16,375 bases of DNA from a bacterium (GTDB lineage Bacteria > Patescibacteriota > Patescibacteriia > CAIQCM01). Where the stretch lies: positions 1,218-17,592 of the forward strand of contig JAHFIF010000011.1 in NCBI GenBank assembly GCA_023246535.1, read 5' to 3'. The notes under the pieces are model-generated. The model was not told where the DNA came from, did not search any database, and saw only the letters and a list, made by a program, of their open reading frames with translations. The translations under genes and the position numbers were made by a program. Below are positions 1 through 7,491 of the stretch, in pieces. The first letter of the stretch is position 1. Each line of letters begins with the position of its first letter.

Positions 1-34
1 TACGTGCCCATGCCCATACAAGAAACAAATGATT

Positions 35-205
35 TTCTGGATTCCAGCTTTCCCGCCCAAGGCGGACTGCCGCGCTGGAATTACGGTCTATAATTGTCAT
101 CCCCGAGCGACGTCGGGGATCCAATCCATATTGGGCGGCGTTACGACGACCAAGTGAGATTGGATTTACCCCTCGGGGCACTTCGCCCGCCTTCGCGGGA
201 ATGAC
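35..205. repeat. Intergenic cluster of small palindromes
   Basis: No gene is seen in positions 1-332. Instead there are four inverted repeats: ATTCCAGC (41-48) with GCTGGAAT (74-81), containing CCGCC (53-57) with GGCGG (61-65); ATCCCCGA (99-106) with TCGGGGAT (113-120); ATCCAATC (119-126) with GATTGGAT (158-165); and CCCGC (186-190) with GCGGG (195-199), followed by AATGAC. The last has the look of the GCGGGAATGAC-type palindromes scattered between genes in many bacterial genomes. No long T tract follows any hairpin, so these are better read as dispersed repeats than as terminators. Whether other copies exist elsewhere in the genome cannot be seen from this window. Confidence 0.6.
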
Positions 206-275
206 GCTTTACCTCTAACTTCTATCATTTTTACCGGCGTTTGTCTATTGCTCGGGCGGCGGGGATTTTAGCTGA

Positions 276-304
276 TTGACGCGTTTTGCGGGGTTTGTTA
301 GGGT
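276..304 (+). promoter_or_regulatory. Probable promoter of the 131-aa gene
   Basis: TTGACG (276-281), a 17-nt spacer, then TAGGGT (299-304). The -35 is close to consensus but the -10 is weak (3 of 6). It predicts a start near 311 and a leader of about 20 nt that contains the GGAGG ribosome-binding site at 323-327. Confidence 0.45.
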
Positions 305-332
305 GAAGCGTCGGACATAAACGGAGGTTCTG

Positions 333-728
333 ATGAAACGGAAATACGTGGTCGAGAGCCATACGATCTTCGACATCGAGCGGCCGGACTTCTTCGAAGA
401 CTTTCCCATGCTGGCGCCGGCGGTTTCGGAACTGGACGCGGCGCTCTCCGGGATCAAGGAGCGGCCGATGATCAATTGTTTCCTGGTCGCTTTCTGCCGC
501 CTCTTTGAAATGGAAGTTGCGAGCGACGACGACCGGCTGGTCGATGACGATTCCGTCAGAACGATCATCGCCGGCATGCTCCGGAACAAGCATCTTGTTC
601 CGGTTGACGGAAAAGTCCGTTCTTTAAACGCCCTGTATCGCGCCGCGCTTGGCGAAGCCGATGCTTTGGCGCCGAACTTCAAGCAAGCGGTCGCCACCAT
701 GTACGCGCGGCGTTATCGCCTCAATTGA
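333..728 (+). CDS. Hypothetical protein, 131 aa
   Basis: I do not recognise the family. The start is well supported: GGAGG at 323-327 lies 5 nt before ATG 333, one of the few clear Shine-Dalgarno sites in the window. A terminator begins right at the stop codon, so the gene is a monocistronic unit with its own promoter. The product is soluble, with no signal peptide or membrane segment. It is acidic in its first half (residues 14-23 are rich in D, E and F) and appears mostly alpha-helical, with a basic C-terminal tail (YARRYRLN). Two cysteines near residues 49 and 55 do not form a metal motif. The overlapping minus-strand frames lack these signals. Function unknown; confidence in coding is high because start and stop signals agree. 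Confidence 0.75.
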   Translation: MKRKYVVESHTIFDIERPDFFEDFPMLAPAVSELDAALSGIKERPMINCFLVAFCRLFEMEVASDDDRLVDDDSVRTIIAGMLRNKHLVPVDGKVRSLNALYRAALGEADALAPNFKQAVATMYARRYRLN

Positions 729-765
729 CTCCCCTGCCTCCCGCTGGCGGGGAGTTGTTTTTTTT
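728..765 (+). terminator. Rho-independent terminator after the 131-aa gene
   Basis: ACTCCCC (728-734) pairs with GGGGAGT (749-755), and inside it GCC (736-738) pairs with GGC (746-748). A T-rich run follows (755-765). The stop codon TGA at 726-728 abuts the stem. Confidence 0.85.
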
Positions 766-767
766 CG

Positions 768-780
768 TAAGATATATAAA
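768..780 (+). promoter_or_regulatory. Possible -10 element giving a leaderless CCA-gene mRNA
   Basis: TAAGAT (768-773) ends 7 nt before the A of ATG 780, so transcription could begin at the start codon. No convincing -35 is present because the terminator hairpin occupies that position. There is no Shine-Dalgarno before ATG 780. Confidence 0.35.
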
Positions 781-2354
781 TGACACCGACCCTGCCGCGA
801 AAACTCCTTGCCCTGAAGAACCGCAAGGAGATCAAGCCCCTTATTTCGGCCTTTAAAGCCGCCTTTCCCAAAGGCGAGCTTTATTTGGTCGGCGGCACGG
901 TCCGCGACGCGCTCATGGACCGCGACGACAACAAGGATTGGGATTTGGTCGTGCGCTTGGTTAAGCCGGACGCGCTGGAAAAATTTCTGAAGAAGCTCGG
1001 CCGCGTCGATCTGGTCGGCAAGCGCTTTGGCGTCTGGAAATTCGTCCCCCGCGCTGAGGTTGAACCTCATCATAAAATTGATGAGGTTCAACCTCAGCAT
1101 GCGCCGGCGATCGACATTGCGCTGCCGCGGACCGAACACTCGTTCAATTCGGGCGGGTATCGCGATGTTTCCATTGATTCCGATCCGGAACTGCCGATCG
1201 AAAAAGACCTGGCGCGGCGCGATTTCACGGTCAACGCCATGGCGCTGCGGCTCACGCCCAAGCCCTGTCTCATTGATCCCTTCGACGGCCAAAAGGACCT
1301 GCGTGCGAAAATCATCCGCACCGTCGGCGAACCGAGCGAGCGGTTCCGCGAAGACTATTCGCGCATGCTGCGCGGCCTGCGCTTTGCCTGCCAGCTCGGC
1401 TTTGAGTTGGAACCGCACACCATGGGCGCGATCCGCGTCTTCATGCCGCGCGTCAACGACTATCACCCCACCCCTTTGGGCAACATGCGCGTCGTGGCCA
1501 CCGAAATAATCGCCCGCGAACTGACCAAGGCGCTGACCCGCGACCCGGTGCGCGCCTTCGACCTGTGGTTTGAGAGCGGCGCGACCGAAACGCTCATGCC
1601 CGAGCTGCTCCCCATGCGCGGCTGCCAGCAGCCGGTCAATTTTCACAGCGAAGGCGACGTTTGGACGCATACGCGGCTGGCGCTCTCCCGGATCAACGAT
1701 GACGGTTTCAAAAAAATGTTCGGCGGCGACCAACCGGGCGCCATGGTTTATTTCGGCACGCTCTTTCACGACATCGGCAAGCCGTCGACCATGCAAACGC
1801 CGGAGGAGCACGGCACCGACCGCGTTCGCTACACCAACCACGACCGCGTTGGCGCGGAAATGACCGAGGCGATCGCCAAGCGCCTGACCCTGTCCGCGGC
1901 CGAAGGTTTTGACATCGACACCGAAAAACTGGCTTGGCTCGTCAGAAACCACTTGTTCGTCCTAAACGGACAGATCGACGCCATTCGGCCGAACACACTG
2001 GAAAAATATTTCTTCAATCCCAACCTCCCCGGCCGCGACCTGCTCATGGTGATGTATTGCGACGGCATGGCCGCCGTCCCCGAAGGAGGAATTAAGCCCG
2101 ACCATCTCAAATCGCTCGTTCGCCTCATGGAGCGGCTTGATGAACTGGCCAGCCTCGGCGCCGGACGCCGGCTGCCGCCCCCGGTCTTGAACGGCGGCGC
2201 GATCATGAAGCTCCTCAAACTCACGCCCGGGCCCGAGGTCGGCATGCTCCTGGCAGCCTTGCGCGAAGAGCAATTACAAGGCAAAGTGAAGACCCGCAAA
2301 GAAGCCGAGCAGTTTATTCGAAAAATCGGCACCGGCGGCCAAGCTAAGCGATAA
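780..2354 (+). CDS. cca: CCA tRNA nucleotidyltransferase with C-terminal HD domain
   Basis: Expected to add or repair the 3'-CCA end of tRNAs using CTP and ATP. The 524-aa product has the class II nucleotidyltransferase signature in order: LVGGTVRD (36-43), the metal-binding DWD (53-55), RRDFTVNAM (146-154) and the neck motif ending EDYSRMLRGLRFA (191-203). A C-terminal HD phosphohydrolase domain follows, with FHDIGKP near residue 330. HD fusions are known in this family, as in the E. coli enzyme. Residues 92-107 (AEVEPHHKIDEVQPQH), between FGVWKFVPR and APAIDIALPR, are encoded by a near-perfect palindrome and look like an in-frame insertion in a surface loop; see the repeat entry. The start codon has no Shine-Dalgarno and the transcript may be leaderless. 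rluD-like follows after 5 nt. PolyA polymerase is an alternative within the superfamily, but the motifs and HD domain favour CCA addition. Confidence 0.92.
   Translation: MTPTLPRKLLALKNRKEIKPLISAFKAAFPKGELYLVGGTVRDALMDRDDNKDWDLVVRLVKPDALEKFLKKLGRVDLVGKRFGVWKFVPRAEVEPHHKIDEVQPQHAPAIDIALPRTEHSFNSGGYRDVSIDSDPELPIEKDLARRDFTVNAMALRLTPKPCLIDPFDGQKDLRAKIIRTVGEPSERFREDYSRMLRGLRFACQLGFELEPHTMGAIRVFMPRVNDYHPTPLGNMRVVATEIIARELTKALTRDPVRAFDLWFESGATETLMPELLPMRGCQQPVNFHSEGDVWTHTRLALSRINDDGFKKMFGGDQPGAMVYFGTLFHDIGKPSTMQTPEEHGTDRVRYTNHDRVGAEMTEAIAKRLTLSAAEGFDIDTEKLAWLVRNHLFVLNGQIDAIRPNTLEKYFFNPNLPGRDLLMVMYCDGMAAVPEGGIKPDHLKSLVRLMERLDELASLGAGRRLPPPVLNGGAIMKLLKLTPGPEVGMLLAALREEQLQGKVKTRKEAEQFIRKIGTGGQAKR
1053..1098. 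repeat. 20-bp-arm palindrome inserted in frame in the CCA gene
   Basis: The left arm 1053-1072 and right arm 1079-1098 are perfect reverse complements over 20 bp, separated by the 6-nt loop TAAAAT. Each arm also contains its own palindrome: GAGGTTGAACCTC on the left and GAGGTTCAACCTC on the right. The arm starts exactly on a codon boundary (codon 92), and the element with the two bases after it spans 48 nt, or 16 codons, so the frame is preserved. It falls between the conserved GVWKF and AIDIALPR segments. This resembles the protein-coding palindromic elements described in Rickettsia. I see no second copy in this window. Confidence 0.85.
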
Positions 2355-2359
2355 AACCT

Positions 2360-3226
2360 ATGAAATTCATCGTTGAACAATCTGATGCAAAAAAGCGGCT
2401 CGACATTTTCTTGGCCGAGAAGCTTGGCATAACCCGCTCGGCGGTCGCCCACATCATCAAAAGAAATGAAGCCAACATCAACAACAAGCCGGCCGGCGCC
2501 GGTCTGCGCGTCAAAGCCGGCGACGAAGTAACCACCCTCCCCGCTTCATCAAAAGAGCTGCCGGAAGAACCGGGGCTTTTGGCCGTCCTTGCCGAAAACA
2601 AGGATTATTTGGTGATCGACAAACCGGCCGGACTGACCGTGCATGCCACGGCCGAACGCAAAACCGGGACGCTGGTGAACCGGCTCTTGGCTTACAATCC
2701 GCTCATCAGAAACGTCGGCGAAGCGCATCGCCCGGGCATTGTTCACCGTCTGGACCGCGACGTCTCCGGGGTGATGATCGCTGCCAAAACGCCGGCCGCG
2801 TACGAATATTTGAAGGGACAATTTTCCGAACACAAAATGAACAAGGAATACACCACGCTGGTCCTTGGCGTCGTCGCTCAGCCGTCGGGCACGATCACGG
2901 CGGCGGTCGGACGCAACCGCAAAGGGAAAATGTCGGTCAAGGTGGGCGGCCTCGATGCGATCACGCATTTTGAAATTTTGCGCCGCGGGCGAAAATCGAC
3001 CCTCTTGAAGATAACCACCGAAACCGGCCGCATGCACCAAATTCGCGTCCACATGAAGCACATGGGGCACCCCATTGTCGGCGATACGCTTTACGCGCCC
3101 AATGACGCGCGCGTCAAAGCCAAGCGCCTGATGCTGCACGCCTCGCTCATCGGCTTCACCGACATGGCCGGCAACGCCGTCGCCTACGAATCCCCTCTGC
3201 CGCCGGAATTCAAGAACGTCCCATAA
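2360..3226 (+). CDS. RluD-type 23S rRNA pseudouridine synthase
   Basis: Converts uridine to pseudouridine, most likely in ribosomal RNA. The 288-aa product has an N-terminal S4 RNA-binding domain (about residues 3-60, with RLDIFLAEKLGITRS). The RsuA/RluA-family catalytic domain follows, with YLVIDKPAG (83-91), the signature GIVHRLDRDVSG (126-137) holding catalytic Asp132, and a C-terminal RMHQIRVHMKHMGHPIVGD. S4 plus this catalytic core at about 290-300 residues is the RluD/YtzG-like arrangement; the exact target uridine cannot be assigned. The ATG lies 5 nt after the CCA-gene stop with no good Shine-Dalgarno, which suggests translation in one transcript with the CCA gene. It is followed by an AT-rich inverted repeat rather than a terminator, so read-through into the downstream kinase is possible. 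Confidence 0.92.
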   Translation: MKFIVEQSDAKKRLDIFLAEKLGITRSAVAHIIKRNEANINNKPAGAGLRVKAGDEVTTLPASSKELPEEPGLLAVLAENKDYLVIDKPAGLTVHATAERKTGTLVNRLLAYNPLIRNVGEAHRPGIVHRLDRDVSGVMIAAKTPAAYEYLKGQFSEHKMNKEYTTLVLGVVAQPSGTITAAVGRNRKGKMSVKVGGLDAITHFEILRRGRKSTLLKITTETGRMHQIRVHMKHMGHPIVGDTLYAPNDARVKAKRLMLHASLIGFTDMAGNAVAYESPLPPEFKNVP

Positions 3227-3291
3227 CTTTTAACTATTAACTGTTAACTTTTTAGCAGCGACTTAATAGTTAAAAGCTAAAAGTTAAAAGT
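3227..3291. repeat. AT-rich inverted and direct repeat between rluD-like and kinase genes
   Basis: The 14-nt arm 3227-3240 (CTTTTAACTATTAA) is the exact reverse complement of 3263-3276. Around it are repeated TTAACTTTTTAGC and GCTAAAAGTTAA units, so the whole spacer is built of A(A)GTTAA-like words on both strands. It contrasts sharply with the GC-rich flanking genes. No classical terminator is formed. Confidence 0.6.
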
Positions 3292-3300
3292 TCGACCACT

Positions 3301-3858
3301 ATGATCATCACCATCGCCGGCACGCCGGGCGCGGGAAAAACAACCGTCGCCAAAGAATTGGCCAAGCGCCTGGGCATGAAATTTTATTCCGTCGGCGGGA
3401 TCCTGGAAAAGATCGCGGCCGAAAAAAACCAGACGATCGACGAGCTCCTCTCCGGCGGCGATGAAGCCGATCACGAAGTCGACGGGTACCAAAAGAAACT
3501 CGGGAAAACCGAAGACAACGCCATTATCGAAGGCAAGATCTCTTGGCATCTGATCCCGAATTCTTTCAAGATCCTGGTGACGGTCGATCCGATCGAAGGA
3601 GGGCGGCGGATCTTTGACGACAAAAAGGTCGCGGGCCAGCGAACCGACGAACCGGAATACGCGACGGTCGAAGAGGCGGTCAAGGTCAATGACCTTCGCA
3701 TGCAGCGCTACATTGGAAAATTCAAACGCCTCTACGGCATCGACAATTATTTCGATCCCGCCCATTACGACCTTGTCCTCGACACGACCGGTTCGACCGG
3801 GACGCAAGAGAACGCCGACCGGATCATGGCGGCCATGAAAGAACGCGGTTTGATCTAA
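3301..3858 (+). CDS. Cytidylate-kinase-like P-loop kinase
   Basis: Probably phosphorylates CMP or dCMP, or another small nucleotide, with ATP. The 185-aa protein opens with a Walker A loop, IAGTPGAGKTTVAKELAKRLG (GTPGAGKT at 7-14). It continues with the MKFYSVGGILEKIA segment and DNAIIEGKISWHLIP, typical of the short archaeal/CPR type of CMP kinase rather than the 220-230-aa bacterial Cmk. An arginine-containing lid region (GGRRIFDD, GQRTDEPEYATVEEAVKVNDLR) follows. There is no Shine-Dalgarno before ATG 3301; the preceding 74 nt is the AT-rich repeat, with a TAAAAG that could act as a -10. The gene ends 8 nt before the bidirectional terminator. Generic adenylate-kinase-like activity remains possible. 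Confidence 0.8.
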   Translation: MIITIAGTPGAGKTTVAKELAKRLGMKFYSVGGILEKIAAEKNQTIDELLSGGDEADHEVDGYQKKLGKTEDNAIIEGKISWHLIPNSFKILVTVDPIEGGRRIFDDKKVAGQRTDEPEYATVEEAVKVNDLRMQRYIGKFKRLYGIDNYFDPAHYDLVLDTTGSTGTQENADRIMAAMKERGLI

Positions 3859-3866
3859 ATTGGCAA

Positions 3867-3904
3867 TAAAAAAGCGACCCCGCTGGCGGGGTCGCTTTTG
3901 TTAT
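3867..3904. terminator. Bidirectional rho-independent terminator
   Basis: The 14-nt arms 3870-3883 and 3886-3899 are exact reverse complements: AAAA-GCGACCCCGC on the left and GCGGGGTCGC-TTTT on the right. The T tract works on the + strand for the kinase gene, and the A tract at 3867-3873 reads as a T tract on the minus strand. The histidine kinase stop codon (3903-3901) abuts it, so it ends both converging operons. Confidence 0.93.
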
Positions 3905-5487
3905 GCCTTGGGCAGTTCAATGTAGAATTGCGCGCCGCGGCCTTCGCCTTCCGATTCGGCCCAGATCCGCCCCTTCATCGCGTCGATGAAGGTCCGGGAA
4001 AGATACAGGCCAAGGCCGCTGCCCATGATATTCTTTTGCGCGTCGTCTTTGGAGAATTTCTTGAACAGGAGCGGCATCATTTCGGCCGTGATGCCGGAAC
4101 CGGTGTCGGCGACCTTGATGATGACGGTGTCTTTGTTTTGCGTGACCGTCACGAGCACGCCGCCGATCTTCGTGAATTTAATGGCGTTGTCGAGGATGTT
4201 GCCGATCACTTCCCTGACCTTGCTTTCGTCCGCTTTGACGTTAAAAACGTCGGTCTCTTTGAGCTTGGTCGAAACAAAGATGCCTTTTTGTTCGGCATTG
4301 ACCTGAACGTTGTCGATGGCCGCGCGCACGGTCTTGGCAATGTCGAAAGGCATGATGAAGTAAGAGAATTGCCCCAATTCCATCTTGGCCTTGTTCAAAT
4401 ATTGGGCGATCAGCCCGATCACGCTGTTGGTCGAAACCAGGATCTTCTGCACGCCGTCTTTGACGTCGGGGTTGATCCTGCCCATGCCGCCTTCCAGGAG
4501 CAGCGTCGCATAGCTTTTGATGGCCGTGATCGGCGAACGCAATTCATGGGAAGCAAAGGACATGAATTCGGATTTCTTCTCATTGGCCGCTTCCAATTCG
4601 AAGGTGTTGCGGACCAGCATGATGCTGATCATGAGCGCCACCAAAAAGACGGCGATGCGCAAAAGCATTTGCGCCATGTCCGGGGCAAAAACGATCTCAA
4701 CCAGCGTCACAAAACACAGGAAGAAGGTGAAAAGCGCGGCAATGATGTTTTTGACGTTGAACAGCCGGTGTTTGAAGATCGCGTAGCCGGTGAAGCCGAT
4801 GAACGGCAAAATGAACAGTCCGCCCATGGGAATGTAATTGACCTCCAGGAACAAAGCCGGGTAGATGAAATTGAAGACAATGATCAAACTGAAGGTCACG
4901 ACCGTGCCGACGAGGATCAGGCGGTACTTGGCCCGGTCCGCCGGCTTGGCGGAAATGGTTTTTTTGATGAAATGATAGAAACTGCCGAAAATCAAAAACA
5001 TGACCATGGCCCCGAAAACGGCGATCCCCGCCGCCACTTCCGTTTTCGAGACCGAACCGACGGCCGAAACCTGCACGATCCGCGGAAAAACAAATGGCGT
5101 CAGCGTCAAAAGCGACGTCAGCGCCGTCGCCGGAACCAAATAATATTTGTAAGGCTTGGAAAAAACAAAATCATTCTCGGGAAAAACCACGCTCAATTTA
5201 TACAAATGGTAGGCGAACCAGGTGGCGGAAAACAGCACCAGCCGCATCAGCACCAAGGTCAGCGCCACGTGGTCGTTGGTTTGGTAGCTCAAGTAATTGA
5301 TGACCGACCAGAGCATGGCCCATGAGGCCAACGAAGCAAAAGTTTTGTTGGTGATGCTGTTGCGATTGTTCAAGAAGATCACAAAGCCCAGGATCGAGAT
5401 GGCGGCAACGGAAATGCCGACCGTCAGCAGGTCGAGGTTCTTAAAGTGCAGGCTTTTTACCAGCTCAACAAAACTCGTTGTGAACAT
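3901..5487 (-). CDS. Membrane histidine kinase with multi-spanning N-terminus (orphan)
   Basis: Sensor kinase of 528 aa. Residues 1-295 hold about eight hydrophobic segments (for example 20-39, 55-68, 76-92, 116-136, 152-173, 189-210, 220-236, 246-268, 273-292), resembling the seven-helix sensor region found in some bacterial kinases. A HisKA domain follows with the H-box FASHELRSPITAIKSY (phospho-acceptor His314), then HATPase_c with the N-box NILDNAIKFT (430-439), DTGSGI (461-466) and GSGLGL (489-494). All catalytic motifs are intact. The ATG is 9 nt after the methyltransferase stop, so the gene is very likely the last in the five-gene operon. No response regulator is encoded in the window. 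Its ligand is unknown; co-transcription suggests it senses a product or condition linked to the upstream enzymes. Confidence 0.93.
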   Translation of the reverse strand: MFTTSFVELVKSLHFKNLDLLTVGISVAAISILGFVIFLNNRNSITNKTFASLASWAMLWSVINYLSYQTNDHVALTLVLMRLVLFSATWFAYHLYKLSVVFPENDFVFSKPYKYYLVPATALTSLLTLTPFVFPRIVQVSAVGSVSKTEVAAGIAVFGAMVMFLIFGSFYHFIKKTISAKPADRAKYRLILVGTVVTFSLIIVFNFIYPALFLEVNYIPMGGLFILPFIGFTGYAIFKHRLFNVKNIIAALFTFFLCFVTLVEIVFAPDMAQMLLRIAVFLVALMISIMLVRNTFELEAANEKKSEFMSFASHELRSPITAIKSYATLLLEGGMGRINPDVKDGVQKILVSTNSVIGLIAQYLNKAKMELGQFSYFIMPFDIAKTVRAAIDNVQVNAEQKGIFVSTKLKETDVFNVKADESKVREVIGNILDNAIKFTKIGGVLVTVTQNKDTVIIKVADTGSGITAEMMPLLFKKFSKDDAQKNIMGSGLGLYLSRTFIDAMKGRIWAESEGEGRGAQFYIELPKA

Positions 5488-5496
5488 AGGTCGCGT

Positions 5497-6420
5497 TTAT
5501 GGTTCGAGCAAATAGTGCCCGGTACCGGGATAGAAGGACAGCTGCTTGGCCGCGGCGGCGCGCTCGCGGACAACCGGCTCTTTGTCGAACCTGATGTTCG
5601 AGAGGACCGTGCCGCTCAAAAAGAAGGGGTGGTTCCAAGCGACGACCGTTTGGGGAATGATCACGCCCCAGGTGCGGTAACCGTCGTATTCGTAAACATG
5701 GTGCGCCAGTTTTTTCATTAAGGCGTCCAGCCGCGGCCGCAATTCCGGAGCCAAATGATGCTTGAAAAGCGAATGGTACATCAGGTCGAAACTGACGGGC
5801 GGAAAATCGCGCTCGAGCGAGAAAATGTCGTTGTTGCACAAAATGACGGCCAGCCCCTTGTTCGCCGCTTCAATCTCGTTAAGGCGCTGGTGCGTCAGCT
5901 GGTCGCACTCGATCACTTTGACGGCGTCGCCGAGCGAAACAAGGTTCTCTTTCGCCAGCCGGCGGCTGACCGGCGATTTGTCGACGCCGACGATAATGAG
6001 CGGGTGCGCATATTTCTGTTCAAGCAGCGCGGCGAGCGCTTGCCGATCGACTTCCATGCCGCCGGCGCCCAAATTGACCAGGACATGCGCCCGCGGCTCG
6101 CCGGAGACGTAAGCGACGATCTTGTCGACCAGCGGCTTGCCGACGCCGATGAACTTATTGCGCTCGATCTCCATGAGCCGGCGATGCATTTTAACATCCC
6201 ACTCCTCAACGGGAAAATCGGTGAGCTCCAAGAGCCGGGCCGGCGCGATTTTTTTCGAGCGGCTCACGAGCCAGCCGAAATAACTCGCCAAATGCCTGAT
6301 GCTTTTAAGGAAGGCGATGTTCTCGTCGATCGCATACAAATCTTTGGCGTAGGCCGGATCGTTTTTGAACGATTCCAGTTTGGCGATCGCTTCTTTTATC
6401 TCTTGATTCCTTTTGGACAT
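5497..6420 (-). CDS. Class I SAM-dependent methyltransferase-like protein
   Basis: Likely methylates a small molecule or protein made by the neighbouring enzymes. The 307-aa protein has an N-terminal helical region (1-100) and a Rossmann-type core: VLVNLGAGGMEVD (113-125, motif I), LIIVGVDKSPVSRRLAKENL (141-160, with an acidic Asp147 where the ribose-binding residue sits), VKVIECDQL (167-175), and FDLMYHSLFKHHL (211-223), which matches the post-II segment of UbiE-like enzymes. The long frame extends 42 codons upstream into the nitroreductase gene. I chose ATG 6420 because it leaves a 4-nt gap to that gene's stop and starts a sensible MSKRNQEIKE helix. There is no Shine-Dalgarno, so it probably relies on translation coupling. 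It sits third after the ligase, in the order ThiF, nitroreductase, methyltransferase. The acceptor is unknown. Confidence 0.75.
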   Translation of the reverse strand: MSKRNQEIKEAIAKLESFKNDPAYAKDLYAIDENIAFLKSIRHLASYFGWLVSRSKKIAPARLLELTDFPVEEWDVKMHRRLMEIERNKFIGVGKPLVDKIVAYVSGEPRAHVLVNLGAGGMEVDRQALAALLEQKYAHPLIIVGVDKSPVSRRLAKENLVSLGDAVKVIECDQLTHQRLNEIEAANKGLAVILCNNDIFSLERDFPPVSFDLMYHSLFKHHLAPELRPRLDALMKKLAHHVYEYDGYRTWGVIIPQTVVAWNHPFFLSGTVLSNIRFDKEPVVRERAAAAKQLSFYPGTGHYLLEP

Positions 6421-6424
6421 AGCG

Positions 6425-7477
6425 TTAGTTGGCAATGTTAGGCGGCATGCGCATCGAGCGCGCCGTCGGCGGATCGGCAAAACCGATGCGCCAAAGCATG
6501 GGAATGGTTTGGTTGCCGGCGCCGAAAGCCGCCGCGATCTCTCCATACGCCGCCGCGATGAGCGCCAAGTGCGGCGCGGAAAAGTTGGCCGCGCCGCCGT
6601 CTTTCACCTGTTCGTTGAAGAAGACGACGCCGGTGCAGGGATGCATCGACAATCCGAGTTTGGCGGCGGCGAGCCAGGCGCGCTGAACCGCGCGGCCGGC
6701 CTTGACGAAGTCCTTAGGCGCGTCCCCCGCCATCACGATCGCGCCGAGCGTTCCGGACTTGGCGTATTTGGCCGCGTTCTCGTTGACGATCATCTTGGAA
6801 GCGCCGACGAGTTTGTTCATGATGTTGAGCACGGACCAATTCTTGAACAGCTCGACGCCCTTGAGCTGGTGCGGGAGGAATTCCAGGGTTTTTACATAAA
6901 AGCCGCCGGCTTTGTCTTGTTCATGCTCCTTCCAGAGAATGTGCCCGTAGAAAAAATCATGCAGCGCCTTATTCTCGAAAATGACCTTTTCGTTGATAGC
7001 CAGCGCGTCGCCGAGTTTTTTGAGCGCGGCCTCATCGTCAACCAAGCGCAGCTCGCCGGCGCCGGCATCGGCGGCCGCGGCGATCAGCGCGATCTTCTGG
7101 TCATCGGTCAGTTTGGCGCCGGTAAAATCTTTGCGATTGGTGCAGCGCTTTTCCAAAAACGGGTACAACGCCTCGGAACGGGGCGCGGTTTTTTTCAGCG
7201 TGAGCACGGCGACCAGATCCGGTTCGTTGGCGGCGGGGAAAAGTTCGACGTTCGCCTCATAACCGTTTTGCGCGGCCGAGAGCGCCATGTTCTCGATGAG
7301 CGCGCCATGCGCCACGTAGGTTCCTTTTTGCTTGGAATTATAAAGCGAGCGGTCGGCGTCCGGCAGATTATAAACGCTGATCGCATTTTCCTTAACGACG
7401 AATTTCCAGGGCTGGCAATTCTCGCCCGACGGGGCCAGACAGCCGTCGCTGATGATCTTTTTAAGGTCGCTTGGCAT
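6425..7477 (-). CDS. Acg-like long nitroreductase-family flavoprotein
   Basis: FMN-dependent reductase fold; the 350-aa length is well above the usual ~200 aa and fits the Acg/Rv3131-like and MoeY-type subfamily. Motifs: CLAPSGENCQPWKF (13-26, FMN phosphate/ribityl contact), RCTNRKDF (111-118, the R-x-T-N-R typical of this subfamily), AWLAAAKLGLSMHP (267-280), and C-terminal MLWRIGFADPPTARSMRMPP (327-346), where nitroreductases carry a conserved RIG-x-A-x-x-P-x-x-R. The gene begins 14 nt after the ThiF-like stop. In mycobacteria a ThiF domain and a nitroreductase of this type are fused in one protein, so the two products here plausibly form one complex. Acg-type proteins can also sequester FMN rather than catalyse turnover, so activity is not certain. 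Confidence 0.87.
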   Translation of the reverse strand: MPSDLKKIISDGCLAPSGENCQPWKFVVKENAISVYNLPDADRSLYNSKQKGTYVAHGALIENMALSAAQNGYEANVELFPAANEPDLVAVLTLKKTAPRSEALYPFLEKRCTNRKDFTGAKLTDDQKIALIAAAADAGAGELRLVDDEAALKKLGDALAINEKVIFENKALHDFFYGHILWKEHEQDKAGGFYVKTLEFLPHQLKGVELFKNWSVLNIMNKLVGASKMIVNENAAKYAKSGTLGAIVMAGDAPKDFVKAGRAVQRAWLAAAKLGLSMHPCTGVVFFNEQVKDGGAANFSAPHLALIAAAYGEIAAAFGAGNQTIPMLWRIGFADPPTARSMRMPPNIAN

Positions 7478-7491
7478 AGGATGGGACCGGC

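Noticed and set aside
624..1952. 442-codon open frame on the minus strand over the CCA gene
   Set aside because: Antisense shadow of a GC-rich gene; no recognisable domain and no promoter or ribosome-binding site.
3898..5325. 475-codon open frame on the + strand over the histidine kinase
   Set aside because: It lies antisense to a kinase with every catalytic motif intact; the translated sequence is low-complexity (H, Q, D, R rich), has no start signals and begins inside the terminator.
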